DNA of 64,000 bases from Actinophytocola sp963840275 (GCA_963840275.1 CAWIYK010000010.1:1276158-1340157); one strand, 5' to 3'. Shown: positions 42,435 to 51,411, counted from the first letter of the stretch. Notes: a model not told the origin generated them from the letters alone. Made by a program: numbers and translations.

Positions 42435-43250
42435 TCAGCGGCGCAGCCGCACGACCTCGAGCGCCTCGTACCCGTTGCAGCCGAGGCTGTTGCAGCTGAC
42501 CGTCAACGCGACCGTCGCGGCGAGGCCGCGCTTGAACTTGCCGCTCTCCGGGGTGACCGCCACGCTCCAGTCGAACGTGCCGCCGCACGCCAGCTCTTCT
42601 CCGGCGTCGAAGTTGCCGGCCACCTGCGTCCCGTCGCCCTGCTCCTGCTGCAGCCGACCCTGCACGACCGTGAAGTCCGCCGTCCCGATGCAGCTGTAGG
42701 TCCCGGAGATCGTCGCGACGCCGGTCTTCTTGTCCACCTGGCCAACGTCGTCGACGGTCAGCGACACCTTCGGCGCCGGCTCGGCCTCGGTCACGGAGAT
42801 GGTGAGCTGCCCGCCGACCACGGCGGGGTCGTCGCTGAACGCCATCAGGTAGTACGTCTCACCGGGGGTGGTCTCGAAGCCGATCGCATCGGGGCCGCAG
42901 GCGACCAGGGTGAGGTTGCCCGGCGTGCCGGTCGCCACGATCACGCCCGCCAGGTAGTCGGACTGCGCGACGTCGACCAGGTACGCGGGCGCGGTCGCCT
43001 CGATCGCGTACCAGACGCTGCCGTTGGTGGCCGGCGCCCCGCAGGTCGAGTTGATCGCCGCGTCCTCCTCGTCGGTGGTCGCCTCGGTGGTGTCGACGGT
43101 CTCGCTGAACGGCGCCGTGATGGCTCTCGCCGTGGCGGAAGTGTCGTGCGACGGCGGCGCCGCGCTCGCCGCCGGCGCGGCCAGCACGACCATCGACGTC
43201 GTCACCGCGACCAACCCCAGCACCCGACCGGCACTGACCAGTGATTTCAT
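42435..43250 (-). CDS. Secreted hypothetical protein (DUF6299-like C-terminus)
   Basis: ATG 43250 opens a signal peptide (M-K-S-L-V-S-A-G-R-V...A-S-A-A-P). The 271-residue product has a PKD/pre-peptidase-like N-terminal beta-sandwich with A-I-N-S-T-C-G-A-P-A-T-N-G-S-V-W-Y. A second domain has I-S-G-T-Y-S-C-I-G and V-S-C-N-S-L-G-C-N-G-Y-E-A. Its even number of Cys suggests disulfides. I resemble it to DUF6299 secreted proteins with moderate confidence; no enzyme motif is visible. No clear Shine-Dalgarno. Confidence 0.75.
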   Translation of the reverse strand: MKSLVSAGRVLGLVAVTTSMVVLAAPAASAAPPSHDTSATARAITAPFSETVDTTEATTDEEDAAINSTCGAPATNGSVWYAIEATAPAYLVDVAQSDYLAGVIVATGTPGNLTLVACGPDAIGFETTPGETYYLMAFSDDPAVVGGQLTISVTEAEPAPKVSLTVDDVGQVDKKTGVATISGTYSCIGTADFTVVQGRLQQEQGDGTQVAGNFDAGEELACGGTFDWSVAVTPESGKFKRGLAATVALTVSCNSLGCNGYEALEVVRLRR

Positions 43251-43456
43251 AGCCAATGTATTGCCTTTCCCCAGAGAATGTCCGCGTCTCGTCCACGCGA
43301 CTCGAGAACAAGGACGCCGCCGAACCCGGAAACGTTGCCTGGCAACGGGGGAATCGGCGAATAATCGGCAGGAAAACGCGAACAACGCTCACCCGCATAT
43401 CGCCATTCGCCGATTAAGTCAACAGTCGACAATGGCGCCGGAGGCGGCGATCCGTC

Positions 43457-44155
43457 TCACGCGGTGTGTGTGCGGACGACCGGTGCCAGGTAGTCGATGT
43501 GCGGACCGGCAAGCTTAGTCAGGTCCGAGCCGCCGACAAATGCGATCCGGTCCAGCTCGGGATCGCGGCCCAGCGCCGCCTCCGCCGACAGCAGCGCCGC
43601 GAACCGTTCCCGCAGCTGCGCCACCGGCCGTGGCGACGCGAGGAACAGGACGCCGACGTTCCCGTTCCCGCAGCGGACGATCCGCCACAGCGTCAGGTCG
43701 TCGGACGGGGTGTCGACGCCGACCTCCTCCGCCAGCTCGCGTGCGGCGTGCCGGCGCAGCGCCGTCAGGTCGTCGGCCGGGGGTTCCGCGGAGCCGCTAG
43801 GCAGCTGCCACCGGCCGGGCGCCGACGTGGACGGCGACATCCTGCCCACCAGCACGCGGCCGTCCCCCGTCGGCTGCACGACGGCGACGAACAAGGCCGG
43901 CAGCGACAACGTCGGACCCCGACGCAGCGAGTAGTGCCGGAAGGTCGTCGGCACCCAGGTGATGACCGCGCCGCGCGGGCCGTCGGAAGCCAGGTCCGTG
44001 CACGCCACCACGGGACCGTCGAAGAGACTCGGGTTGGCGCGGACCGCCTCCTCCCACGCGCGGTCCATGGCCATGCGATCCGTCGTCGGCACGTGCGGCA
44101 CGGCGCCCTCGACGAGTCGGAGCCGGTCGACGTCCATGAGTTCGGGAGGGTTCAC
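43457..44155 (-). CDS. Nudix hydrolase
   Basis: I take GTG 44155 as the start (232 residues); ATG 44137 is an alternative. The Nudix box is seen in G-S-A-E-P-P-A-D-D...R-R-H-A-A-R-E-L-A-E-E-V-G-V, with the REx2EExG(U) metal-binding core intact, near residues 135-160. The N-terminal ~90 residues are outside the Nudix fold and resemble the larger Nudix proteins that act on nucleotide-linked substrates. It is 17 bp downstream of the lipase gene on the same strand, so the two are probably co-transcribed. Confidence 0.9.
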   Translation of the reverse strand: MNPPELMDVDRLRLVEGAVPHVPTTDRMAMDRAWEEAVRANPSLFDGPVVACTDLASDGPRGAVITWVPTTFRHYSLRRGPTLSLPALFVAVVQPTGDGRVLVGRMSPSTSAPGRWQLPSGSAEPPADDLTALRRHAARELAEEVGVDTPSDDLTLWRIVRCGNGNVGVLFLASPRPVAQLRERFAALLSAEAALGRDPELDRIAFVGGSDLTKLAGPHIDYLAPVVRTHTA

Positions 44156-44172
44156 CCGGGCATCATGCGTCG

Positions 44173-45159
44173 TCAGCTCCGCAGCCACTCGAGCACGGCG
44201 TCGTACACGAGGTCGTGGCGCCGGAGCTCGAAGTGGTGCATGCCACCGAACCACCGGACGTCCGCGCGCTGCGTCGGGTCGCCCGCGCTGTCCGGCAGCA
44301 CGAGCAGGTCACCGAACAGCCGCCCCAACAAACTGCCCTCCGCGCGGGACAGCGTGGCGGCGACGAAGAGCTGCCGGACCTCGTCGGACCGGCCCGGCGG
44401 CAGGGCGGCCCGCGCGAGGTCCTTGATGCCGTCGCTGCGCAGGGCCAGCAACCGGGCCAGCGGGGCCGCGGTCGCGAACCTGCCGAGCAGCGCGCCCGCC
44501 CGCACGACACCCCGTTCCAGCGGCGCGCCCGCGTGCGGGGAGCCGAGGCAGACGAGCCGGGTCGCCGGCAGCCCGGCGGCCTGTCGCAGCGCGTCGCGTG
44601 CCACGAGTCCGCCCATGGAATGTCCGACGAGGACCAACTCGGTCACCGTCGTCGGCCATGCCGCGACCAGGTCGGTGAGCAGGTCGGCCAGTTCGCGGCC
44701 GTTCTCGGCGATGCGCCGCCCGGTGTCGTAGCGGACGTACACCGAGGTGGCGGACAGATCCTCGGCGAGCCGGTTCCCGAAGCCGGTGCCCGTCCTGGCC
44801 CGCTCGGGGTCGGCGCGGTGGAACCAGGAGCGCTCGGTCTCGACGAGACCGTGCACGAAGACCACGAGCCGCCCGGACGCGTCGGGATAGGCCGCCGCGA
44901 GCGCCGCCGGCTCGACCGCGACCCTGCGGTGGTCGAGCCGCACGGACATCGCGGCGGGCAGCACGGCGAACATGCCGTTGGCGACGCCGACCGCCCGCTG
45001 CACGGCCGGGGTGTCCACGAGGGTCGTCACCGGTCCGCGACCGCCGGCGGCCCGGACCACCGTCTCGACGACCGCGCCGCCGAGCACGACCGCGCGCACC
45101 GCGCCGTCGAGCAGCGACAGCACCTGACGTCGCACCCCGTCCTCAGCCACCAGCGTCAC
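44173..45159 (-). CDS. Alpha/beta-hydrolase (PGAP1/lipase-like esterase)
   Basis: The 328-residue protein has V-F-V-H-G-L-V-E-T-E-R-S-W at the oxyanion site, nucleophile elbow V-G-H-S-M-G-G-L-V, C-L-G-S-P-H-A-G, and a late catalytic-His region G-G-M-H-H-F-E-L. This is the PGAP1/lipase subclass. There is no signal peptide, so it is presumably cytoplasmic or membrane-attached. It starts at GTG 45159 and is divergent from the XRE-NACHT gene (96 bp). Confidence 0.9.
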   Translation of the reverse strand: MTLVAEDGVRRQVLSLLDGAVRAVVLGGAVVETVVRAAGGRGPVTTLVDTPAVQRAVGVANGMFAVLPAAMSVRLDHRRVAVEPAALAAAYPDASGRLVVFVHGLVETERSWFHRADPERARTGTGFGNRLAEDLSATSVYVRYDTGRRIAENGRELADLLTDLVAAWPTTVTELVLVGHSMGGLVARDALRQAAGLPATRLVCLGSPHAGAPLERGVVRAGALLGRFATAAPLARLLALRSDGIKDLARAALPPGRSDEVRQLFVAATLSRAEGSLLGRLFGDLLVLPDSAGDPTQRADVRWFGGMHHFELRRHDLVYDAVLEWLRS

Positions 45160-45255
45160 CCCCGAAGCCGAATACCCGCCAACGGTATCCCGAAGCCGGC
45201 GGTCGGTTCATCGCTAAGGTCGGATGTTGATGTTGCCGATCTCGAGGGACGCGAT

Positions 45256-47493
45256 GTGACGAGCCGGTTCGGCGCGTTGTTGCGGCAGCAACGGACGCGG
45301 GCGGAGCTGACACAGGAGGGACTCGCGGAGCGGTCCGCGCTCGGGGTCCGCACCATCCGGGGGTTGGAGACCGGCGAGCGCGGCGACCCGAGGGTCGGCA
45401 CCGTGCGGCGGCTGGCCGACGCGCTGGGACTCGAGGAGGCCGAACGGGTCGAACTGTTGGCCGCCGCCGGGCACGCCAGGCCCGAACCGCAAGCCGAGGT
45501 AACGCGCGGGTCGGCGGTCGACGGCCGGCTGACCGAGGCAGCCGGCCACCTCGCGCACGCGACCCGCGTGCGGTGGCAGCGCGAGGAGGAGCAGCGCCAG
45601 ATCCACGACCCGTTCCCGCTGCCCGTCCGGTGGCGGCCGGTGCCGAGCGAGCTGACCGACTCCTGGGCGAACATCCGCCGCGCGCGGGGCCGGGACACGC
45701 CGGCGCCGCTCGACCTGACCGGCGAGCTGAGCCAGGTCGTGGACGTCTACCGGCGGCTCCCGTCCGGACGACTCGTGGTGCTCGGCAGAGCCGGCTCCGG
45801 CAAGACGATCCTGACGCTGCGGTTCGTCCTCGACCTGCTGCGGTCCCGCGCCGACGCCGACGCGGTCCCCGTGGTCTTCGGCGTCGGCTCGTGGAACCCC
45901 ACGGCGAGCGCCTTCCGGGACTGGTTGACCGAGCAGCTGGAGCGCGACCACCCCGGCCTGAGCGCGCCGGGCCCCGACGGGTCGACGCTGGCCGCCGCGC
46001 TGGTCGAGACCGACCGCATCCTGCCCGTCCTCGACGGCTTCGACGAGATCGCCGGCGGCCTGCACCGCGCCGCGCTCGAGGCGCTCAACGTCACCACCCT
46101 GCCGCTGCTGCTGACCAGCCGTCCCGAGGAGTATGCCGCCGCCGTGGCCGGGACGGACGTGCTGACCGCGGCGGGCGGTGTCGCCCTGACCGACCTCTCG
46201 CCGGAGGACCTGGGCGGCTACCTGCCGCGCACCACCCGCAAGGCCGGCCGGGACGGCTCGGTGTGGCAGCCGGTCCTCGCCTCCCTCCGCGAGCATCCGG
46301 ACAGCCACGTCGCCGCGGTGCTGACCACTCCGCTGATGGTCGGCCTCGCCCGCACCATCTACAGCGACACCCCCGACGACGACCCGTCCGTGCTGCTGGA
46401 CACCGAGCGGTTCCCCACCGCGGCGGCCGTCGAGGAGCACCTCCTCGGCAACTTCGTCCCGTCGGTCTACCGGCGTCAGACCGAGCACGGGCGGTTCGAC
46501 CCGGCGCGGGTGCAGCACTGGCTCGGCCACCTCGCCAAGCATCTCGACCGGCTCGGCACGCACGACCTCGCCTGGTGGCAGCTCGGCACGTCCATGCGCC
46601 GCTCGGCACGCGTGCCGGTGGTCGCGCTCGTCGTCGCGCTGACCATCGGACTCACCGACATGGTCGTGGAAGGGGTGCTGACCGGCGGCCTGACCGCGTT
46701 CACGATCGTGTTCGGGGCCGTGCTCGGGCTCGTGGCCGGACTGGCCTTCGGGCTGCTGCACGCACTCGCGGCCAGGTTTCTGAGCCCGGCGCTCGAACCG
46801 TCGCGGGTCCGCATCCGGCTCCGGGGCGGGACGCGGACGAACGTCGTGTCCCGGTTCCGGATCGGGGCCGTGGCCGGACTGCTGTTGGGAGTGCTGCTCG
46901 GGCTCGTGCGCGAGCTGGCGCGTGGCCTCGCGCTCGGACAGGCGCGGGGGTTACTGGCCGGCGCCGCGGACTCGGTGGTGTTCGGCGTCGTGTTCGGGCT
47001 GTCGGGCGGACTCGTGCTCGCGCTCATGGCCTGGTGCGAGACGCCACTGGACCTCAAGTCCGCCGGCAGCCCCGGCGACCTGTTGCGGGTCAACCGCGCG
47101 ACGGTGGTCGTCCAGGTGCTGCTGTTCGGGCCCGCGTTCGCGTTCGTCGCGACCTTCGCCAGCTGGTTCGTCGTGCAGGCGCTGAGCCAGGTCCCGCCGG
47201 AGTCGATGCTCGGGCTGGTGTTCGAGTGGAACCCGCTGTTCGGGATGGCGCTCGGGCTGGTCGGTGCGATCGGCGCCGGGCTCGGGTACGCGCTGAGCGT
47301 CACGGCGTGGGGCCAGTGGGTCGTGTTCGGTCGGTTGTGGCTGCCGCTGACCGGACGCCTGCCGTGGGCGGTGCCGACCTTCCTCGACGACGCCTACCGT
47401 CGCGGCGTGCTGCGTAGGGCCGGCGCCGTGTACCAGTTCCGGCACGCTCGGCTGCAGGACCACCTCGCCAACGCGTATCCGGCCGCTCACTGA
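45256..47493 (+). CDS. XRE-NACHT STAND NTPase with C-terminal membrane domain
   Basis: GTG 45256 (GAGGGAC 8 nt upstream) opens 745 residues. Residues 1-62 are a lambda-repressor-type helix-turn-helix (L-T-Q-E-G-L-A-E-R-S-A-L-G-V-R-T-I). Residues ~165-330 form a NACHT/AAA core with Walker A G-R-A-G-S-G-K-T (177-184), Walker B I-L-P-V-L-D-G-F-D-E-I (~255-265) and L-L-L-T-S-R-P-E-E. Residues ~450-700 hold about six TM helices. Similar architectures are found in actinomycetes and, among bacterial NACHT proteins, some act in phage defence. A role as a signalling or defence switch at the membrane is inference. A terminator follows. Confidence 0.88.
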   Translation: MTSRFGALLRQQRTRAELTQEGLAERSALGVRTIRGLETGERGDPRVGTVRRLADALGLEEAERVELLAAAGHARPEPQAEVTRGSAVDGRLTEAAGHLAHATRVRWQREEEQRQIHDPFPLPVRWRPVPSELTDSWANIRRARGRDTPAPLDLTGELSQVVDVYRRLPSGRLVVLGRAGSGKTILTLRFVLDLLRSRADADAVPVVFGVGSWNPTASAFRDWLTEQLERDHPGLSAPGPDGSTLAAALVETDRILPVLDGFDEIAGGLHRAALEALNVTTLPLLLTSRPEEYAAAVAGTDVLTAAGGVALTDLSPEDLGGYLPRTTRKAGRDGSVWQPVLASLREHPDSHVAAVLTTPLMVGLARTIYSDTPDDDPSVLLDTERFPTAAAVEEHLLGNFVPSVYRRQTEHGRFDPARVQHWLGHLAKHLDRLGTHDLAWWQLGTSMRRSARVPVVALVVALTIGLTDMVVEGVLTGGLTAFTIVFGAVLGLVAGLAFGLLHALAARFLSPALEPSRVRIRLRGGTRTNVVSRFRIGAVAGLLLGVLLGLVRELARGLALGQARGLLAGAADSVVFGVVFGLSGGLVLALMAWCETPLDLKSAGSPGDLLRVNRATVVVQVLLFGPAFAFVATFASWFVVQALSQVPPESMLGLVFEWNPLFGMALGLVGAIGAGLGYALSVTAWGQWVVFGRLWLPLTGRLPWAVPTFLDDAYRRGVLRRAGAVYQFRHARLQDHLANAYPAAH

Positions 47494-47512
47494 CCGTTTC
47501 CCCTGGTGGCAC

Positions 47513-47538
47513 GGCACCGGCCACAAATGGCCGGTGCC
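47513..47538. terminator. Hairpin terminator after XRE-NACHT gene
   Basis: A perfect 11-bp stem (GGCACCGGCCA) closes a CAAA loop at 47524-47527, 20 bp after the stop codon. It separates the NACHT unit from the ESX-like operon starting at 47625. Confidence 0.85.
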
Positions 47539-47624
47539 TGGCCTGGCTGTGTCCCCGCCCCGCGCCCGATCCTCGGAGCATCGGTTCGCCGGTTGGGGCC
47601 GGCGGCGGGGAAGGGGATTTCGGG

Positions 47625-49091
47625 GTGAGCGCAGGGGTGACATCGCAATCGTCGCAATCGTGGGACAAGTACTACGCGTCGCCGGTCCAGCCGGGCGGCA
47701 CGAACTGGGCTGCCTACAGCCACGAGGAACTGCACCAGATGCTGTGGCAGGAGGCCGACGTGGCGGACGTCGGCGCGGTGGCGGAGGAGTGGCGCCGGCA
47801 GAGCGCGGCGCTGGCCGACCACGCGGCGGCGTTGCGTGGGCAGCGGTCCGCGCTGCGGTCGAGCTGGGAAGGTGCGGCGGGCGAGCTGGCGGCGGCGCGG
47901 CTCGGTGAGCTCGCGGACCGGGTGGACGACGTCAGCGCCCGCGCCGCCGCCGGCCACCGCGCCGCGCAGGACGCCGCCAGCGCGCTGGCCCTCGCACGCG
48001 CCATGATGCCGCCGCCGCCCGGCGATCCGCTGGGGTTGGGGGTGCCGGGTGCTTCGGCGACTGGGCTCGTGCCGTCGGCGCTGTCGACGGGGGCTTCCTC
48101 GGCGGTCGATCCGGGTGCCGGGCCGGTCTGGTCGGGGGTGGCTGATGACTCGGGTGCCGGGTCGGTGCCGTTCGGCGTGGCCGCTGACCCCGGTGCCGGA
48201 GTCGTGCCGTCGAGTGCGCCGGGCGGGCTTGGTGACCTGGGTGCTGGGTTCGTGCCGCCGAGCACAGCGGCCGGGTTCGAGCCAGCCGCGTTCGTGCCGG
48301 ACTTGGCGACCTGGTCGGGTGCGATGGACTCGGCCGCGGGCGTTGTGTCGTCGGGTCTGCCGGGCGGGTCGGGCGATGCTGGGGACCTGGCCGCGGCGTT
48401 CGCGCCGGCGGGTCTGCCGGACTGGTCCGCCGTGGCTTCGGACCCGACTGCCTGGTTCACGCAGGCCGGCACGCAGAGCTGGCCGACGGTACCGAGCATG
48501 TCGGACTGGTACACACCGCCAGCAGTGCCGACGGTGCCGACCATCCCGACCATGTCCGCGACGTCGGCGGCGCCGACCTGGTTCATGACCTTCGGCGCGG
48601 TGGCGACCGGCGGCACGAGCATGTTCGACACCAGCTTCGCGGCCGAGCAGGCCAAGGCGCAGGCCGTCTACACGATGCGGGTGTACGAGTCGAGCCTGTC
48701 CGACGGTGGCGACCTCGTCGCGACACATGCCTCCGGTGCGTACGGCACCGACCGGACACCCGTCGCCGGGATGCGGCAGCCGGTCGGCGGGCGGTTCGCC
48801 GGACCCCAACCCGGGGGAGTGCCCTGGAGCCAGCTGGTCGCCGACCCACTGCGCCCCGGCCCCGCGGTCGGCGGCGGCGCCATCGCCGGCGCGCCGGCAC
48901 CGCACGGCGTCATGGCACCGGAGACGGCGGCCGGGCGCGCTGCCGGCCACCCCGGCATGGTGCCGCCCGTCGGGCAACGCCCGGCCCGCGACGAGGACGA
49001 GGACCACCGCAACCGCATGCCCGTCATCGACCACGGGCTCTTCGTCAACGAGACGCGGACCAGCGCCGCGGTGATCGGGGTGATCCATTGA
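47625..49091 (+). CDS. PPE/WXG-like type VII secretion protein, Pro/Ala-rich
   Basis: GTG 47625 gives 488 residues. Residues ~30-135 are a helical hairpin with A-V-A-E-E-W-R-R and R-S-S-W-E-G-A-A-G-E (a W-x-G turn), as in the PPE/WXG superfamily. Residues ~135-330 are low-complexity G/A/P/V/S repeats. The end, E-D-H-R-N-R-M-P-V-I-D-H-G-L-F, resembles a conserved tail of actinomycete PPE-like proteins. The next gene starts inside its stop codon (TTGA). A cognate small partner and EspG follow, as expected for PE/PPE-type substrates. Confidence 0.82.
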   Translation: MSAGVTSQSSQSWDKYYASPVQPGGTNWAAYSHEELHQMLWQEADVADVGAVAEEWRRQSAALADHAAALRGQRSALRSSWEGAAGELAAARLGELADRVDDVSARAAAGHRAAQDAASALALARAMMPPPPGDPLGLGVPGASATGLVPSALSTGASSAVDPGAGPVWSGVADDSGAGSVPFGVAADPGAGVVPSSAPGGLGDLGAGFVPPSTAAGFEPAAFVPDLATWSGAMDSAAGVVSSGLPGGSGDAGDLAAAFAPAGLPDWSAVASDPTAWFTQAGTQSWPTVPSMSDWYTPPAVPTVPTIPTMSATSAAPTWFMTFGAVATGGTSMFDTSFAAEQAKAQAVYTMRVYESSLSDGGDLVATHASGAYGTDRTPVAGMRQPVGGRFAGPQPGGVPWSQLVADPLRPGPAVGGGAIAGAPAPHGVMAPETAAGRAAGHPGMVPPVGQRPARDEDEDHRNRMPVIDHGLFVNETRTSAAVIGVIH

Positions 49092-49420
49092 GCGCCAACG
49101 GATACCGGACCGAGGACGGCGAGCTGACCGCGCGCGTCACGGCGCTCACCAAGCTCGGCGAGACGACCGCCGGCCTGCTGTCGGCCGCGGCCCGGCTGGC
49201 CGAACACCTGCCGATGCTCGGCACCGCACCGCCCGCTCGGCACCTCGCGCTGCGGCTGCGGGAGGCGGCGGGCCCCGCCGGCCTCACCGACGCGGTCGGC
49301 GCGGCGCACGTCGAGCTGACCGGCTTCCAGGAGGCGTTGGCGGCGGCGACCGCGACGTACGCCGACCGCGAGTCCGGCGCGGTGCGGACACTGCGCGCCA
49401 GCGGGGACGCCGGGACATGA
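49088..49420 (+). CDS. Small helical protein, probable PE/WXG-like partner
   Basis: This 110-residue protein starts at TTG 49088, overlapping the previous stop (TTGA), and is nearly all helix: A-R-V-T-A-L-T-K-L-G-E, then H-L-A-L-R-L-R-E-A-A-G and E-L-T-G-F-Q-E-A-L. It has no W-x-G. It overlaps EspG by 4 bp (ATGA). Size, helicity and order fit the small partner of the PPE-like protein; the family assignment is inference. Confidence 0.72.
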   Translation: MSANGYRTEDGELTARVTALTKLGETTAGLLSAAARLAEHLPMLGTAPPARHLALRLREAAGPAGLTDAVGAAHVELTGFQEALAAATATYADRESGAVRTLRASGDAGT

Positions 49421-50205
49421 GCCAGCAGACCGTTTCCGCGGTCCACTTCGGACTCGTCGAGCTCGACCTGCTCGCCACGCACGCCGGCGTGCCGTTCCCG
49501 TACCCGCTGCGGGTGCCCTCCTTCGGCCGCATCGCGGGCGAGCGGGACGCGCTGCTCGCCGAGGCGGGGCACGCCCTGCGCACGCGTGGGCTGGCCGACG
49601 GGCACGGGCCGGTCGGCGCCGCGGCCGAGCTGGTCCGGGCGTTGCGTGAGCACCGGGGCGCGGTGGACCTCGTGGTCTCCGCCGCCGGTGCCGCGACCGG
49701 CGTCGTGGCGATGGCGCACCGGACCGGCGCGGTGGTGTGCGGCCAGACCTTCGGCGCCGGCACGGTGTCGGTGCGGCGGGTCGCCGGGACGGCGATGACC
49801 GGGGAGCTGGCCGAGTTCGTGCCGGACGTGCCGGCGGCCGCGACGATACCGATCACCCTGCCGCCGGGCACGGTGCGCGACGCGCTGCGCCTGCTCGGCG
49901 AGCCGGGCGACGAGTCCGTTGCGCACCAACACCTCCGCGACCTCGTCCGCGACAACGGCGGGGACGCCGACGGGGTCGACCGGCTCACCGAGCTGCTCCC
50001 GACCGTGACGGGCCGCGGCCAGCTCGGCGCCACCCGGCGCGCCGGCGGCCGGGCGGGGCCCGAGCTGTCGTGGTTGGACGGTCCGCGCGGCAGGGTGCGC
50101 GTCGACCACGCCGACGACGGCTGGACGAGCATCAACCCGTTGCGGCACAACGAATTCCTACAGGAACTTGGCGCGGCGACGGCAATCGCACGCGAACCGT
50201 GGTGA
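49417..50205 (+). CDS. EspG-family ESX substrate chaperone
   Basis: The 262-residue protein begins S-A-V-H-F-G-L-V-E-L-D-L-L, then P-F-P-Y-P-L-R-V-P, and ends with D-G-W-T-S-I-N-P-L, all typical of actinomycete EspG. In mycobacteria EspG binds PE-PPE dimers in the cytosol and keeps them soluble for ESX secretion. ATG 49417 overlaps the preceding stop. A 23-bp gap with AAAGGGGAACAGG leads to the next mini-gene. Confidence 0.88.
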   Translation: MSQQTVSAVHFGLVELDLLATHAGVPFPYPLRVPSFGRIAGERDALLAEAGHALRTRGLADGHGPVGAAAELVRALREHRGAVDLVVSAAGAATGVVAMAHRTGAVVCGQTFGAGTVSVRRVAGTAMTGELAEFVPDVPAAATIPITLPPGTVRDALRLLGEPGDESVAHQHLRDLVRDNGGDADGVDRLTELLPTVTGRGQLGATRRAGGRAGPELSWLDGPRGRVRVDHADDGWTSINPLRHNEFLQELGAATAIAREPW

Positions 50206-50228
50206 GTCAGAACCGAAAGGGGAACAGG

Positions 50229-50321
50229 GTGGATCCCACACAGTGGTTGACGGAGTACCTCGGCGCCGGCCCGGCGCTCGACATGGTCACCAGCAACCTG
50301 CCGAGGGAGCACGTCCGATGA
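50229..50321 (+). CDS. 30-residue mini-protein in ESX-like operon
   Basis: GTG 50229 has a strong GGGGAACAGG site, and the frame is 30 codons (V-D-P-T-Q-W-L-T-E-Y-L-G-A-G...). Its stop overlaps the ATG of the next gene by 4 bp (ATGA), as do most other junctions in this operon. The product is helical with Trp and Tyr and has no signal peptide. I know of no named family; it could be a real micro-protein or a coupling leader. Confidence 0.62.
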   Translation: MDPTQWLTEYLGAGPALDMVTSNLPREHVR

Positions 50322-50629
50322 GCGCGGGGTTCCAGGTCGAGCCGGGCCACCTCGACGGCCACGCCGGCAGTCTCGACGACGTCGCCGACCAGTTGTCGGC
50401 CGTGACGACACGCATGCCAGACGCGCTCGGGGACCAGCCGCTCGGCGGGTTCGCCCAGTTCCTCGTCGCCGGCCTGCAGAACGCCATGGGCGAGGCCTCG
50501 GCCGCCATCGCGCACGCGGTGTCCACTTCGGACGAGATGAGCACCGGACTGCGGTGCGCGGCGAGCGACTACCGGCGTGTCGAGGACGGGAACGCCACCG
50601 CCTTCACCACCACGGAGGTCGCGCCGTGA
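50318..50629 (+). CDS. EspC/WXG100-like ESX protein
   Basis: The 103-residue protein begins S-A-G-F-Q-V-E-P-G-H-L-D-G-H-A-G-S-L-D-D-V-A-D, the pattern of the EspC/DUF2580 (ESX-1 secreted) family. A helix-turn-helix hairpin follows, with L-G-G-F-A-Q-F in place of the W-x-G turn and a Y-R-R-V-E-D end. It overlaps the genes before and after (ATGA, GTGA). It is probably secreted or forms a dimer with the helical protein next to it. Confidence 0.82.
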   Translation: MSAGFQVEPGHLDGHAGSLDDVADQLSAVTTRMPDALGDQPLGGFAQFLVAGLQNAMGEASAAIAHAVSTSDEMSTGLRCAASDYRRVEDGNATAFTTTEVAP

Positions 50630-51411
50630 CCGCCACAGTGCCGGAAACCCGGCCGCGGGAGGAGAAGCCGCGCGAGCTGCTCATCGAGCTGACCGTCACC
50701 ACCGACGCCGTGCGCACGAAGTCGTGGCGTTCCGACGAGATCAGCGGCTCCGGTGCCTCGCTGGACCTCATCGGCGCCACGGGCAGCCCGCTGTCGGCAC
50801 TCGACGGCGCCGGCCTCGGCTGGCTGACGCCGTTCGTCTCGTTCCTCGAGGAGCCACTGAACCAGCTGCGCGGCGACCCGAGCCCGGTGACCTCCGGCGC
50901 GCAGGGGCTCGACAGCGCCGGCAAGGACGTGACGGCCGCCGCGGACACCTACCGGCATTCGACGAGCACCGAGACCGACGACTGGTCCGGCGACGCCGCG
51001 TCCGGCTACCGCGAGGCGGGTTCGCAGTACGCGGACGGTCTCGCCGCGCTCGGCGAGTCCAGCGCCACGGTCGCCAGCGCGCTGTCCGGTGCGGGCGAGG
51101 TGGTCGCGCAGGTCGTCGAGATCGTGACCGGGCTGGTCGCCGAGGCGGTCGGGAAGATCGTCCCGATCATGACCGAGGCGGTGGCCGCGGCGCCGATGAC
51201 GTTCGGCCAGAGCATCGCGGCCGCGATCCCGCAGTGCGTGCAGATCGCCGTGGACGCGGGGCAGCAGATCCTCGGCAAGCTGGCGGCGCTGATGGCGAGC
51301 GGGCAGAACCTGCTGAAGCTCGTCGAGGGGGCGGTGGCGGTCATGGGGATCGTGAAGCAGGTGCTGAGCCGGATCAGCCAGCAGAGCACGCAACAGGAGG
51401 AGCGCTCGTGA
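50626..51411 (+). CDS. Helical ESX-associated protein with W-x-G turn
   Basis: From GTG 50626 (GTGA overlap) the product has 261 residues. Residues ~75-175 contain Y-R-H-S-T-S-T-E-T-D-D-W-S-G-D-A-A-S-G-Y, a W-S-G turn between two long helices, as in WXG100-like toxin heads. A hydrophobic helical stretch follows (residues ~165-215), then a short polar end. No catalytic domain is seen. It may be a substrate or pore-like component. Confidence 0.78.
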   Translation: MTATVPETRPREEKPRELLIELTVTTDAVRTKSWRSDEISGSGASLDLIGATGSPLSALDGAGLGWLTPFVSFLEEPLNQLRGDPSPVTSGAQGLDSAGKDVTAAADTYRHSTSTETDDWSGDAASGYREAGSQYADGLAALGESSATVASALSGAGEVVAQVVEIVTGLVAEAVGKIVPIMTEAVAAAPMTFGQSIAAAIPQCVQIAVDAGQQILGKLAALMASGQNLLKLVEGAVAVMGIVKQVLSRISQQSTQQEERS

